From NCBI GenBank assembly GCA_006212045.1, contig PZPK01000019.1, positions 1 through 64,000 on the forward strand: a stretch of DNA of 64,000 nt, read 5' to 3'. The stretch is from Oleiphilus sp. (GTDB lineage: Bacteria; Pseudomonadota; Gammaproteobacteria; Pseudomonadales; Oleiphilaceae). Below the pieces are notes generated by a model. The model worked only from the letters and a program-made list of their open reading frames with translations. It did not search any database and was not told where the DNA came from. Shown piece by piece: positions 9,806-18,368 of this stretch. Each line of letters starts with the position of its first letter. The stretch's first letter is position 1. The position numbers were made by a program, and so were the translations under genes.

Positions 9806-11464
9806 ATGGGCAATATGGAATTAAGTGCTGCTTTGGCCGCTTTGGCCGCTTTGGCTGGCGTGGCGATCTGTGCTGCGGCCATTTTATGGATGCGCAACCG
9901 CAAGGTTGAGCACATGCTGGCCGGATTGGAGCATGAAGCACTGGTTCAGAACGAGCTGATGACCGAATTGAGGTTAAAAGAACAGTCTCTTTCCGGTGAG
10001 TTGAACACAGCTCGTGAGCGCCTTGAAGAGAGCAGGGCATCGGTGGCTGGGTTGCAGAAGCAATTGCAGGATCGAGCCGCAGAAATTGAATCCCTGCGCA
10101 ACCAGAAATTTGAAGCTGAAAAACTCGCTGAAAGTGCCAAAACCAAATGGGAAGAAGGTATCGCCCGCCAGGAGCAGTATAAGCTGGATCACCATGAGTT
10201 GAGTGAGCAGCATAAGGAGGTGCAATCTCGTTACCATTCGCTTTTGGAAGAACATTCATCTTTGAAGTCTTCTCTCGAAGAGCGTGAGAAAGCCTTTCAG
10301 CAACAATTAACCGGCTTTGCGGAGCAGAAAAAGCAGCTCACCGAATCTTTTGAGAATCTGGCCTCGCGTATATTCGAAGAGAAAGGCAAAACCTTCTCAG
10401 CCAACAGTAAAGACGCGATGGAGCAATTGCTGAAACCCTTTCGCGAGCAGATTACCGAATTCCGCACCCGGGTAGATGGTATTCACAAGGAAAATAACGA
10501 AGCGACCGGTAGTTTGCGCAAGGAGCTGGAACAGTTGCGCGATTTAAATCGTAACATGACGCAGGACGCGAGAAATCTGACGGAAGCGCTCAAAGGGGAC
10601 AAAAAGAAAATCGGTTCCTGGGGCGAGATCCAGCTGGAGAAAACCTTACAGCTGGCAGGGCTGATCAAAGGCGAACATTACGACACACAGGCACAATTCA
10701 AGGATGAGCAGGGCAAGAATAATTTCCCTGACTTCATCGTCAAACTTCCGGATGACAAGCACATCGTGCTCGACAGCAAGGTATCGCTGGTGGATTACGA
10801 TGCGGCCATCGGCGCGGAGACCGAGGAAGAGCTCGCGCTCAGTCTGGACCGTCACGTGCAGGCCGTAAAAAACCATATCGATGGATTGGCTGCCAAGGAT
10901 TACACCAACCTGATCGGAATGCGCAGCCCGAGCTTTGTACTGATGTTTATGCCGATTGAGCCTGCCTACATCGAAGCGATGAAACGAAATAAGGACCTGT
11001 TCAACTATGGCTATCAGAAAAATGTCGTGATGGTATCGCACACGACACTGATGCCGATTTTAAGGACCGTGGCAAATCTATGGATGATCGAACGCAGCAA
11101 CTCCGAGGCCCGTGAACTGGGTGACAAGGCAGGAGAAGTGTTTAATCAGGTGTGCATGGTAGCGGAGCGCTTGCAAAAGCTTGGCGCGACACTTCAGACG
11201 GCCAGTAAACACTACAACAATACGGTGGTTGCTCTGGCCGGCCAGCAAGGCTTGCACGGCAAGGTCGAACGCTTTAACAAACTGTCCAATAAGGTGACAA
11301 GAACAATGCCTGAGCTGGAGCCGATGCACCTGGATGTTGAAACGGAGCGGCTGGAAGTCATTCGTGTCGAAGAGGAAAGAGACGATGGGCCGGAAGATAC
11401 CAAAGCCTTTCTGGCCGAAGCGGAAACACGCGTGAAGTCGCTTGAAAATGAAAAAGAATTGTAA
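9806..11464 (+). CDS. rmuC: DNA recombination protein RmuC
   Basis: The 552-aa protein matches the RmuC family, which limits recombination at inverted repeats and carries a nuclease-like fold. Residues 5-28 form one N-terminal transmembrane helix. Residues ~30-235 are strongly charged and coiled-coil. The conserved RmuC core runs from about 250 to 500 and includes GSWGEIQLEKTLQLAGL, FPDFIVKLPD, VLDSKVSL and the SPSFVLMFMPIEPAYIEA stretch. The C-terminal tail is acidic. Length is slightly above the ~475 residues of the E. coli protein, through the coiled coil and tail. It stands alone between a terminator and a 442-base non-coding stretch. Confidence 0.93.
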   Translation: MGNMELSAALAALAALAGVAICAAAILWMRNRKVEHMLAGLEHEALVQNELMTELRLKEQSLSGELNTARERLEESRASVAGLQKQLQDRAAEIESLRNQKFEAEKLAESAKTKWEEGIARQEQYKLDHHELSEQHKEVQSRYHSLLEEHSSLKSSLEEREKAFQQQLTGFAEQKKQLTESFENLASRIFEEKGKTFSANSKDAMEQLLKPFREQITEFRTRVDGIHKENNEATGSLRKELEQLRDLNRNMTQDARNLTEALKGDKKKIGSWGEIQLEKTLQLAGLIKGEHYDTQAQFKDEQGKNNFPDFIVKLPDDKHIVLDSKVSLVDYDAAIGAETEEELALSLDRHVQAVKNHIDGLAAKDYTNLIGMRSPSFVLMFMPIEPAYIEAMKRNKDLFNYGYQKNVVMVSHTTLMPILRTVANLWMIERSNSEARELGDKAGEVFNQVCMVAERLQKLGATLQTASKHYNNTVVALAGQQGLHGKVERFNKLSNKVTRTMPELEPMHLDVETERLEVIRVEEERDDGPEDTKAFLAEAETRVKSLENEKEL

Positions 11465-11906
11465 AAAGTATGAGTATTCATTCAAGTTTTCGTTGTAAGT
11501 AATTGTTGCGCTTGGGATAAATCAAAAATGTCAACTTTCTGCGTGAATTTGACATTTTGGAAATGACCATCAGTTCACACTCTGCTAAGATCGCAAACGT
11601 ATAATGCACACAAATCGTACGAATAAATAACGATTGATAATAAAGTTTGATGAGCTCGAAAGGCTAGGTTTTGATAACGACAAAAGCCGGAAAGCTGTCA
11701 AAGATAACTGCAGCACCACGATAACAACCTGAAACACTCGCGGCGTCTTGCTCTAGGTCCCCATAGGGCATGTGCAATTGCAACACAGGTAACTTGTTTA
11801 TCAAGTTAAAGAACGCTCCAGGCGATCCATCACTGCATGTCGTTTGAAGGGTTTTTGCGCACTGAATCCGCGGTGTGAATGACAACTAGAGATCGGAAGG
11901 CTATAG
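11465..11906. other. Non-coding stretch between rmuC and the next gene
   Basis: These 442 bases hold no convincing gene; a 73-codon minus-strand reading frame has no ribosome site or recognisable product. Two things stand out: a perfect 10-bp inverted repeat (11525-11534 with 11549-11558), and a consensus -10 hexamer tataat at 11600-11605 that lacks a clear -35 at normal spacing. The leader from there to the next ATG would be about 300 bases. Confidence 0.5.
11525..11558. repeat. Perfect 10-bp inverted repeat, operator-like
   Basis: The arms aaaatgtcaa (11525-11534) and ttgacatttt (11549-11558) are exact reverse complements with a 14-base spacer. The arms are AT-rich and no T-run follows, so it looks more like a regulator binding site than a terminator. 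It lies 42 bases before the tataat hexamer at 11600. Confidence 0.45.
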
Positions 11907-12590
11907 ATGATTATCAGCACTATTATCCACGGTTTGGAGGTGGCGACCCTTTGTCTGGTCGGATTACTCACTTACCAACTGGTGAAATGTTACCGGACTT
12001 TTTATAGACACGATGAAACCAGCCGTTCGGATGTGCAAGGTCTGGCTCGCGAAGGTATGGATGCAGAGGCTGACGGTCTGGACGCCTCGTCCATACTTGT
12101 CGAACAGGGTCTTGGGCCAGAAGTGCATGCCATCAACGCAGGTTTGGCGGTAAAAAGCAGCGCTGAGGCAGCAGTTGCGGCAAGCGCTACGCCGGCTGCT
12201 GAACCGGTTTCGAAAGCAATTCTGAACGATTACATAGGCGGATTTTTTGCCGAGACTCCAGTGCCGGATCTGCAGGCCTATCGTGCCGAGTCAACCGCAG
12301 AGTTGAGTGGTTCTGCCGAGAAAGCGATGGATCAGGAAGTTTCCACAGCTGTGGAGACCGAAACCAATGCTGTCAGTGTCAGTACAGAACAGCTGGCAGA
12401 GTTCAGAGCACCCGAGACCATTGAGCCGGTGCTGGTGAAACCTGTGCGAGTCGTTGATCTGGATGAAGAAGACACATTTATCGTGGTTGAAGATGAAAAT
12501 GTGCTTTGTCATGCCAGCAATGAGAATGTGATGTCGGATAAAGTCGTTATGGCGATGCTCAAGGAAGCCAATATGGTGGCTTCTTCCTGA
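11907..12590 (+). CDS. Unknown single-pass acidic membrane protein
   Basis: The 227-aa product is not recognised. Residues 5-27 form one hydrophobic helix at the N-terminus, followed by a short basic patch (KCYRTFYRH) that should stay in the cytoplasm. The remaining ~190 residues are rich in Ala, Glu, Val and Ser with no aromatic core and are probably largely disordered. The C-terminal 40 residues are denser (DEEDTFIVVEDENVLCH, then MVAMLKEANMVAS-like) and may be the only folded or binding part. A ggaagg ribosome site sits 7 bases before the ATG, and a strong terminator follows. It may be a membrane scaffold near the downstream phospho-signalling genes, but nothing shows this directly. Confidence 0.6.
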   Translation: MIISTIIHGLEVATLCLVGLLTYQLVKCYRTFYRHDETSRSDVQGLAREGMDAEADGLDASSILVEQGLGPEVHAINAGLAVKSSAEAAVAASATPAAEPVSKAILNDYIGGFFAETPVPDLQAYRAESTAELSGSAEKAMDQEVSTAVETETNAVSVSTEQLAEFRAPETIEPVLVKPVRVVDLDEEDTFIVVEDENVLCHASNENVMSDKVVMAMLKEANMVASS

Positions 12591-12660
12591 AAAACGGTTC
12601 CTCGGGGTGAAGACTTGTCTTCTGACCCTTGGTCGAATCGATAGAATACATGCAAAAGAA

Positions 12661-12710
12661 GCAGCGCAGTCCTGAACAGAAAAAACGCAGGACGCGTTGC
12701 TTTTTTTTTG
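12661..12710 (+). terminator. Rho-independent terminator
   Basis: The arms gcagcgcagtcctg (12661-12674) and caggacgcgttgc (12688-12700) pair with small mismatches and are followed by nine T residues. It ends the transcript of the acidic membrane protein gene 70 bases after its stop. Confidence 0.8.
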
Positions 12711-12807
12711 AATTTTTTGCGATCTGGTTTTCGTTTTTATTAGAGGCGAGGTTATCCCGACGGGTGGGTATGGCAAAATTCGGCTATGCTGAACGAGATA
12801 TGTTGAT

Positions 12808-13647
12808 GTGAATTGGATGATTATGTTGAAGCAAGTTCGAGTCCTGATTTTAGCTGGAGTGTGTCTGACTGCCAGCGCCACTGGTCTGGCCAGCGGCTTG
12901 CCGCCGGAACATGAAGCGGCACGCCTGATGCTTTCAGTCAAGCAATTGGTTGAGGAGAGAGACTGGGAGCGCGCAGGAAGTCAGCTGGCGAAAATGCAGT
13001 CGCTGGACGTGACCCTGGATGAGGACTATTACTACCTGAACGGACGTGTTCTGAGAGAACTGGGACAACAGGCGGAAGCTGTCAGTCATCTTGAGCAGTA
13101 TGTCATCAAAGCCGGAAATGAAGGGCGATACTACAATGAGGCGTTGTCTCTAATTACCCTGATAGAAGAGCAATCGGTGTCGGCTCCGTTGCCTGTCGCG
13201 CCTGTCGATCCAATTCAGCCTGAGTTGAAAAGTGCGGACGATGGTTACATCAAATCCCTACAGGCGCTGTACCTGACAACAGATCCGGTTGCGGCCTTGG
13301 TTCAGCAGGTTAACAGCTTGCTTTCAGCGCACGCGTATACGGGCAAGCGCGTGAAAACTGCAGAAGGTCGGGAAGGTATTCAGTATTCGATATCCGTCAA
13401 TAACAGAGAGTTGCTCGTCCAGAAAAAGTCTTATCAGCATGGGCAGCCATTACTCGAGGTAGACAAGCTCAATGTGTTGGGCATTGATCCGTTTGTGGAA
13501 TATGGCTGCTCGGAGCGGCTTTATGAGTGTTATCTGTACCATCCCTCACGCAAGAGCGAGAAGTGGCTTCGAGTGGATCGCGATCAATTGGTGGCCAGTG
13601 AACTGAGTCAGGCGGTCAGCAAGCTGATCCGTCTTTTACAACAGTAA
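12808..13647 (+). CDS. Exported TPR-like protein of unknown function
   Basis: The 279-aa product starts with a signal peptide (hydrophobic core VLILAGVCLTASATGLA). Residues ~33-115 look like two or three TPR-type helical pairs (AARLMLSVKQLVEERDWERA, then YYYLNGRVLRELGQQAEAVS). The C-terminal half (~150-279) is a mixed alpha/beta region with two Cys in EYGCSERLYECYLYH, which could form a periplasmic disulfide. No family is recognised. The start is uncertain: GTG at 12808, or ATG at 12817 or 12823; all keep the signal peptide. It lies tail to tail with the solute-binding protein gene and close to the FHA/PP2C/kinase set. Confidence 0.65.
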   Translation: MNWMIMLKQVRVLILAGVCLTASATGLASGLPPEHEAARLMLSVKQLVEERDWERAGSQLAKMQSLDVTLDEDYYYLNGRVLRELGQQAEAVSHLEQYVIKAGNEGRYYNEALSLITLIEEQSVSAPLPVAPVDPIQPELKSADDGYIKSLQALYLTTDPVAALVQQVNSLLSAHAYTGKRVKTAEGREGIQYSISVNNRELLVQKKSYQHGQPLLEVDKLNVLGIDPFVEYGCSERLYECYLYHPSRKSEKWLRVDRDQLVASELSQAVSKLIRLLQQ

Positions 13648-13666
13648 TTCTTGTTGCCTGTCGTGT

Positions 13667-14428
13667 TCAGCGGTATTTGGTGAGCAGCTGATCTAGCGCG
13701 CCTTCCTTGATTAGGGCATCAAACATCGCGTTAATGTGCTCTTCAGGAAGGTCCTGTTTTGGCGCATAGGCGCAGAACAGCTCGAAGCTATCGGCCGGAT
13801 GGCTGGCGAGTGCCAGTTTCTCTGGCAGAGCTTGCTGTTGTATCTTGTAATTCATGATGATACCAAATTCGATAAAAGCATCGATGCGCTTCAGTTGCAG
13901 CAACATGACCCCTTTATCGACTCCGGAAATTTTGACTGTCTCTATGTCGCCGCTTTCGATCAAACGCATAATTTCCGGGTGATATACATACCCGGAGTAA
14001 ACGCCAAGCCTTTTGCCAATCAGATCGTTGAATGACTGAATGTCATTCTCCTCTCCCTTTCGCACGACAAAGACATCCTCGTCTTCAAATAGAGCCGGTG
14101 ACCATCGGTATTGCCCGGCATGGTGTTTCCAGGCCGGATTGGTCAGGCAGTCGAAATCGACCTTGCCTTCGCTCAGTTGGTTTTCAATGCGGATATGTGG
14201 AAAGTTACGGTAGGTGATTTCGCGGCCAAGTTGTTGGCCAATGAGTTTTCCCATATCCATGACAAGACCACCAACGAGTTGGTCGTTGTCAACGAATACA
14301 AAGGGTTCTGAGGCTTTGGTCCAGTAGCTGAAAACAAGCGGTTCCGCTTTGATGCTGGGTGTAAGAACAATCGCTAGCAGGAACAGACTGAGCCTCTGGA
14401 AAGAGGAGCATGTATTTCTGGACAACAT
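13667..14428 (-). CDS. Periplasmic solute-binding protein, family 3 (amino-acid type)
   Basis: The 253-aa product has a cleavable signal peptide (LSLFLLAIVLTPSIKA) and the usual size and order of family 3 periplasmic binding proteins: N-lobe (VFVDNDQLVGGLVMDMGKLI), a middle DVFVVRKG strand, GKRLGVYSGY in the second lobe, and a return to the first lobe (LPEKLALASHPADSFELF). No permease or ATPase adjoins it, and it lies downstream of the FHA gene on the same strand (68-base gap). Such orphan proteins either serve a distant transporter or act as receptors or stray family members without transport. The ligand cannot be inferred. Confidence 0.8.
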   Translation of the reverse strand: MLSRNTCSSFQRLSLFLLAIVLTPSIKAEPLVFSYWTKASEPFVFVDNDQLVGGLVMDMGKLIGQQLGREITYRNFPHIRIENQLSEGKVDFDCLTNPAWKHHAGQYRWSPALFEDEDVFVVRKGEENDIQSFNDLIGKRLGVYSGYVYHPEIMRLIESGDIETVKISGVDKGVMLLQLKRIDAFIEFGIIMNYKIQQQALPEKLALASHPADSFELFCAYAPKQDLPEEHINAMFDALIKEGALDQLLTKYR

Positions 14429-14496
14429 GGATCACAACCTTTCTCTTTATAACCTGAGTAATACCCTGCACATTTGTCAGGAATTTCAGAGCGATA

Positions 14497-15390
14497 TTAT
14501 AGCTGCTGACTGATCACCCATACAGCTGCAATCAATAGAGCAAGGCCTACCAGTATAAATACGCCGCCAGAACTGCTTTTTGACGGCTCTGGCCGGGTTT
14601 GCTGCCCCTGAATCCAATCCTGCTTTCCATCTGCCACCAACCGTTTGGCTTTTTTGGCTGCTTTGGCCTTGGTTCTGGGCATGGCAGGTGTAGCGGGTCT
14701 TGTGGCGTGCTGATCTTCACGGACTTCTGTTTTCTTGGGGCTTGAGACTGATCTGATGATGGTTTTGTGCGGATCATGTGTGGGGCCGCCAACTTCAAAA
14801 GTCACCACATCGAGTTTCAGCTTGTCGCCGGCTTTCAGTGGCGCTTCTTTGACTCGCTCACCGTTGAGGAACGTGCCATTGGCCGAATCCAGGTCCTTGA
14901 CGAAGAGCTGTCCCCGGCGGATTTCCAGCGTGACATGCTGCCTTGAAAGGTGATCAAGGGGTAGCACAATATCACAGGACGGGTCACGGCCGATGATGAC
15001 TTTGTCTTCGATCGCATAGCGGCCCTTATCCAGCCAGCTCGCTTTTGAGCTGATGCTCCAGTCCGAACGACCCTTCGTTTCAGTCTTCGGAGCTGAGGGG
15101 CCGGCTTTGGGGTCTACCAACTCCAATTCAAGTTCGCCGAGCGTGATGGTGTCGCCGGCTTTTACCACAGTATGGTCGCTAATCGGCATGCCGTTAACCC
15201 ACAGACTGAGGCCGCCAGATTTATTTACCAGGGTGAGTTTGTCATGCTCGTTAATCAACTCTGCATGAAACTCGGCAATACCCACGTTGTCAACCATGAG
15301 GCTGTTGCTTGCGTTGTGACCAATCGTAAACACCTTGTCGACCAGCCAAACGGCCTCTCGGCGCCTGTCTTTGAATTGAAGCTTAAGCAT
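14497..15390 (-). CDS. Double FHA-domain protein with C-terminal membrane anchor
   Basis: The 297-aa product carries two forkhead-associated domains, which bind phosphothreonine peptides. FHA-1 (residues ~1-92) is degenerate: IGHNASNSLMV, and EFH where SRQH is expected. FHA-2 (~112-200) is canonical, with IGRDPSCDIVLP, SRQH at 149-152 and NGTFLNG at 171-177. A Lys/Ala-rich linker follows, then one transmembrane helix (275-293) at the extreme C-terminus. The ATG at 15390 is chosen because aggac lies just upstream and the FHA fold begins there; an in-frame extension to 15531 has no family support. It is divergent from the PP2C and kinase genes and is the likely reader of that kinase's targets. 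Confidence 0.9.
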   Translation of the reverse strand: MLKLQFKDRRREAVWLVDKVFTIGHNASNSLMVDNVGIAEFHAELINEHDKLTLVNKSGGLSLWVNGMPISDHTVVKAGDTITLGELELELVDPKAGPSAPKTETKGRSDWSISSKASWLDKGRYAIEDKVIIGRDPSCDIVLPLDHLSRQHVTLEIRRGQLFVKDLDSANGTFLNGERVKEAPLKAGDKLKLDVVTFEVGGPTHDPHKTIIRSVSSPKKTEVREDQHATRPATPAMPRTKAKAAKKAKRLVADGKQDWIQGQQTRPEPSKSSSGGVFILVGLALLIAAVWVISQQL

Positions 15391-15745
15391 GATGTCCTGG
15401 TTTCTTTCCTGAAACACTCCCAATGTTAGAGAGTAAGGTATACAGTTTGTTCGCTCATTGTGTCGGGAATCAACCTGGCAGATAGATCTGGCAAAGAATG
15501 CCCAACGCTGTTTTTTCGAACGGCTAATCAATCAGTATAGACAGAACTTCAAATCATACTAATTCTTTGGTCTGCGTGAAGATAGCGAAACAGGGTTCGG
15601 GAAACAAGATTCGGCCGTTGGCAAAAAAACAGAGGCGGCAGCTTTGAATTATTCGCTTATAATTCAGTTATTCATGCTTAAATGCCAAGCGTACCCTTGA
15701 ACGTAACCCCTTATCGAATTCATTACAGGTAATCTGAATTTTCTT

Positions 15746-16591
15746 ATGCTCGAATCAAAGACAGTCAGTCACACAGGGTGCGTCCGGGAAATCAATGAAG
15801 ATAGCTATGTTGAAGATCTTGGGCATGGCCTGTGGGTCGTGGCGGACGGCGTCGGTGGCAATGGTAATGGTGAGGTAGCCAGCCAGATGGCTGTGCAGGC
15901 CGTAGAAAGAGCGCTGCGGCAAGGCAGCTCGCTGGTCGAAGCCATAAAGCATGCCAATAATGTGCTGGTAGATGCGGCAGAAGAAAACGCTGAACTGACT
16001 GGAATGGCGACCACCGTGATTGCCTGCAGATTCGAGGCGGGACACTACGAGTTGTCCTGGGTAGGAGATAGTCGGGCCTATCTGATCAATGCCGGAGGTA
16101 TGGTTCAACTGACCTCTGATCACAACATGGCGAATGATTTGTATGAGCGGGGGGAAATCAGCTCGGAGCAGCGTGAATCACACAAGGGGCAGCATGAGCT
16201 GACGCAGGCGCTCGGGCAGCTATCCTTGAGCCGGATTCCCAATAACTTGGGGGAGTTGCATGACGGAGATTGCCTGCTGTTGTGCACTGATGGCCTTTCG
16301 GGAGTGCTTTCGGGGCCGGAGATATGCGGGATCGTGCAGTCAGGAGTGCCGCTAGACAACATGGCGGAACAGCTCATGGAGCGCGTGATCGAGGCGGGAG
16401 CACCGGATAATGTCACCTTTTCCCTGATTCGTTATTATCAGGATGAGACGCCTATTTCGAAGGCTGATTTCGGCAGTGCTTCGCATCGTTTGCCTTTTGA
16501 TCGCCGGCCCTATGAAGAAAACTGCAAGCGGCGCCCGATCCTGCTGCTACTCATTCTGATATCCCTGATATACCTGTTTTTTATTCTTTAA
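15746..16591 (+). CDS. PP2C-family serine/threonine phosphatase with C-terminal membrane anchor
   Basis: The 281-aa protein is a PPM/PP2C phosphatase, Mn2+/Mg2+-dependent, likely opposing the adjacent kinase. All metal-binding acids are present: D19 in INEDSY, D34 in VADGVGG, D182 in CTDGLSG and D221 in PDNVT. GDSRAY (107-112) is also intact. The catalytic domain fills residues 1-232. A charged linker leads to a hydrophobic helix at 264-281 that ends the protein, so it should be tail-anchored in the inner membrane with the enzyme in the cytoplasm. The kinase gene begins 30 bases downstream on the same strand; together they form an operon divergent from the FHA gene. Confidence 0.93.
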   Translation: MLESKTVSHTGCVREINEDSYVEDLGHGLWVVADGVGGNGNGEVASQMAVQAVERALRQGSSLVEAIKHANNVLVDAAEENAELTGMATTVIACRFEAGHYELSWVGDSRAYLINAGGMVQLTSDHNMANDLYERGEISSEQRESHKGQHELTQALGQLSLSRIPNNLGELHDGDCLLLCTDGLSGVLSGPEICGIVQSGVPLDNMAEQLMERVIEAGAPDNVTFSLIRYYQDETPISKADFGSASHRLPFDRRPYEENCKRRPILLLLILISLIYLFFIL

Positions 16592-16621
16592 GGACTTTTA
16601 CCAGATGGGTTCCGATACACC

Positions 16622-18367
16622 ATGAAGGAAGGGCGTTACGAGTACCAGGAGAAAATTGGTGAAGGCGGCATGGCGACCGTCTACAAAGGGCTACAGCGTT
16701 CTCTGAACAGACCGGTAGCGATCAAGGTGCTGGACGGTAAGCTTTCGGATAACCCCTCTCTCAAGAAGCGCTTCAAGCGTGAATCGCTGATTATTGCACG
16801 CCTTAATCATCCCAACATTATTCACGTGATTGACCGGGGCATGACCAGCAAGGGTCGGCCTGTCTTTATCATGGAGTTTGTGGAGGGGACAAATCTGGCC
16901 GATGCCATTTATCAGAACCTGTATGACTTCAATACCAAGGTCGACCTCACGATTCAGATTTGCAAGGGTGTCGCTTATGCCCACAAGCTGGATGTGATTC
17001 ACCGGGATATCAAGCCGGCCAATGTGATTGTTGATCCGGAAGGGCACGCGCGTCTGCTCGATTTCGGGATCGCCTCGTTTTTTGAAAAAGACGGGGATAA
17101 TCCGGAAGAAAACAAGTTGATACTGGGAACGGAAGCCTACATGGCACCCGAGGCGCACAAGGGCGTTTCGGCAACTACCAGGCAAAGTGATATTTATTCG
17201 CTTGGTGTGGTGATGTTTGAGCTGTTTACGGGCCATCTTCCCGGCGCATCACCGGTCTCTGAGTTGGCCTCTGATCCGGACATGTCGCAGGCACTGTCAG
17301 AGATCATTCTGCGCTGTATGGAAAAAGATCCGGGCAGGCGGCCCGCATCTGTCGAAGATGTCAAAACCCAGTTACTTTTGGCTATGCAGGGCCAGCACAT
17401 TGCAGAGGAGCAGGCGAGCCGCGCGGACGAAGGCATGGCCTCGGTCAGCAGTAAATTCGGTTTGCTGGATGTCATGCGCGAGGATCGTCATGGCGCGGCC
17501 TATCTGTATGAGGACAAGATTTCTCATAATCTTCTGGTCATCAAAAAACTCAGGGATACCGATCTAGGCTTCAGGGAAGCCAAAATGCTGACCACGCTGA
17601 AAAGCCCAAACCTGGTCAACATTCTCGGGGCGTCCAAGAATGCCAATGTTTTCATTGTTGTGATGGACTATGTGGCGGGTGGCAGTCTTCAGGATCGCTT
17701 GATTCAGCCAATGCAGATGTCGAACTTTGTACCTCTGGCGATTCAGATCGCCAAGGGAATTGCCTTTGCGCATCAGAATCGTATCTGCCACGGCAATCTG
17801 CGGCCCAGTAACGTACTGCTGACATCAAACATGCAGGTCAAGCTTTCAGATTTTGGTCTCGATGAGCACTATCGACTCAAGTCTGATGATCGCAACTGGT
17901 ATGGAGATCCTCGCAAAGCGCGTGATGAGCTGGCCGACATCTTTTCCATGGGAGCGATCTTTTATCACTGCCTTACCGGGATGCCCCCGGCCTTCAAAGA
18001 GGGGCAGCTCAAGCGTTCCAAATACTTTCTTGATCAGAACGAAGAGTTAAGAGTGCTGATTGAGCGAATGTTAGCGAAAGATGTTGATATGCGCCCTCAG
18101 AGTGCTGAGGCCGTGGTTTCTGAATTGCTGCCATTTATTGAAGATTTGAAAACGGAAGAAAAAACGCTGGTGGCGCCCAAGCCCCAAATACGCACTAAAA
18201 CAGTGGTGGAATACCGGCACAAAAAAGGTCTGGCTGTTGGCTTGGGAATTATTCTTGTGGCCTCGCTTTGTCTCAATGGCCTGTTATTGAGTGACAACAG
18301 CGAAGAGGTCAGAACGGCAGTGATCAATTCCTATCAGGAACTGATCGGACTACTTTCCTTACGCTAG
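16622..18367 (+). CDS. Membrane-anchored Ser/Thr kinase fused to a pseudokinase
   Basis: The 581-aa protein has two kinase-fold domains. Domain 1 (5-255) is complete: glycine loop GEGGMA at 13-18, K35, E54, HRDIKPAN with D129, DFG at 147-149 and APE at 175-177. Domain 2 (~278-508) keeps K308, E319 and DFG at 410-412, but its glycine loop is degenerate, the catalytic loop reads HGNLRPSN (the catalytic Asp is N392), and APE is not recognisable. It is probably a pseudokinase that regulates domain 1 or binds substrates. One transmembrane helix (536-556) lies near the C-terminus with ~25 residues after it. The gene follows a PP2C gene by 30 bases and lies opposite an FHA gene. No type VI secretion genes are present, so this set is not an evident T6SS regulator. 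Confidence 0.92.
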   Translation: MKEGRYEYQEKIGEGGMATVYKGLQRSLNRPVAIKVLDGKLSDNPSLKKRFKRESLIIARLNHPNIIHVIDRGMTSKGRPVFIMEFVEGTNLADAIYQNLYDFNTKVDLTIQICKGVAYAHKLDVIHRDIKPANVIVDPEGHARLLDFGIASFFEKDGDNPEENKLILGTEAYMAPEAHKGVSATTRQSDIYSLGVVMFELFTGHLPGASPVSELASDPDMSQALSEIILRCMEKDPGRRPASVEDVKTQLLLAMQGQHIAEEQASRADEGMASVSSKFGLLDVMREDRHGAAYLYEDKISHNLLVIKKLRDTDLGFREAKMLTTLKSPNLVNILGASKNANVFIVVMDYVAGGSLQDRLIQPMQMSNFVPLAIQIAKGIAFAHQNRICHGNLRPSNVLLTSNMQVKLSDFGLDEHYRLKSDDRNWYGDPRKARDELADIFSMGAIFYHCLTGMPPAFKEGQLKRSKYFLDQNEELRVLIERMLAKDVDMRPQSAEAVVSELLPFIEDLKTEEKTLVAPKPQIRTKTVVEYRHKKGLAVGLGIILVASLCLNGLLLSDNSEEVRTAVINSYQELIGLLSLR

Positions 18368-18368
18368 C

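Noticed and set aside
11664-11885. 73-codon minus-strand frame
   Set aside because: No ribosome site, no recognisable product, and it covers the leader of the 11907 gene.
15391-15531. N-terminal extension of the FHA protein
   Set aside because: The FHA fold starts at the 15390 ATG, which has its own ribosome site; the extension has no family match by eye.
15658-15663. tataat hexamer before the PP2C gene
   Set aside because: No acceptable -35 at 16-18 bases spacing; too weak to call a promoter.
14497-18367. Type VI secretion regulatory module (PpkA/PppA/Fha-like)
   Set aside because: No tss structural genes are present in the window, and the domain layout (pseudokinase fusion, tail anchors) differs from the usual module.
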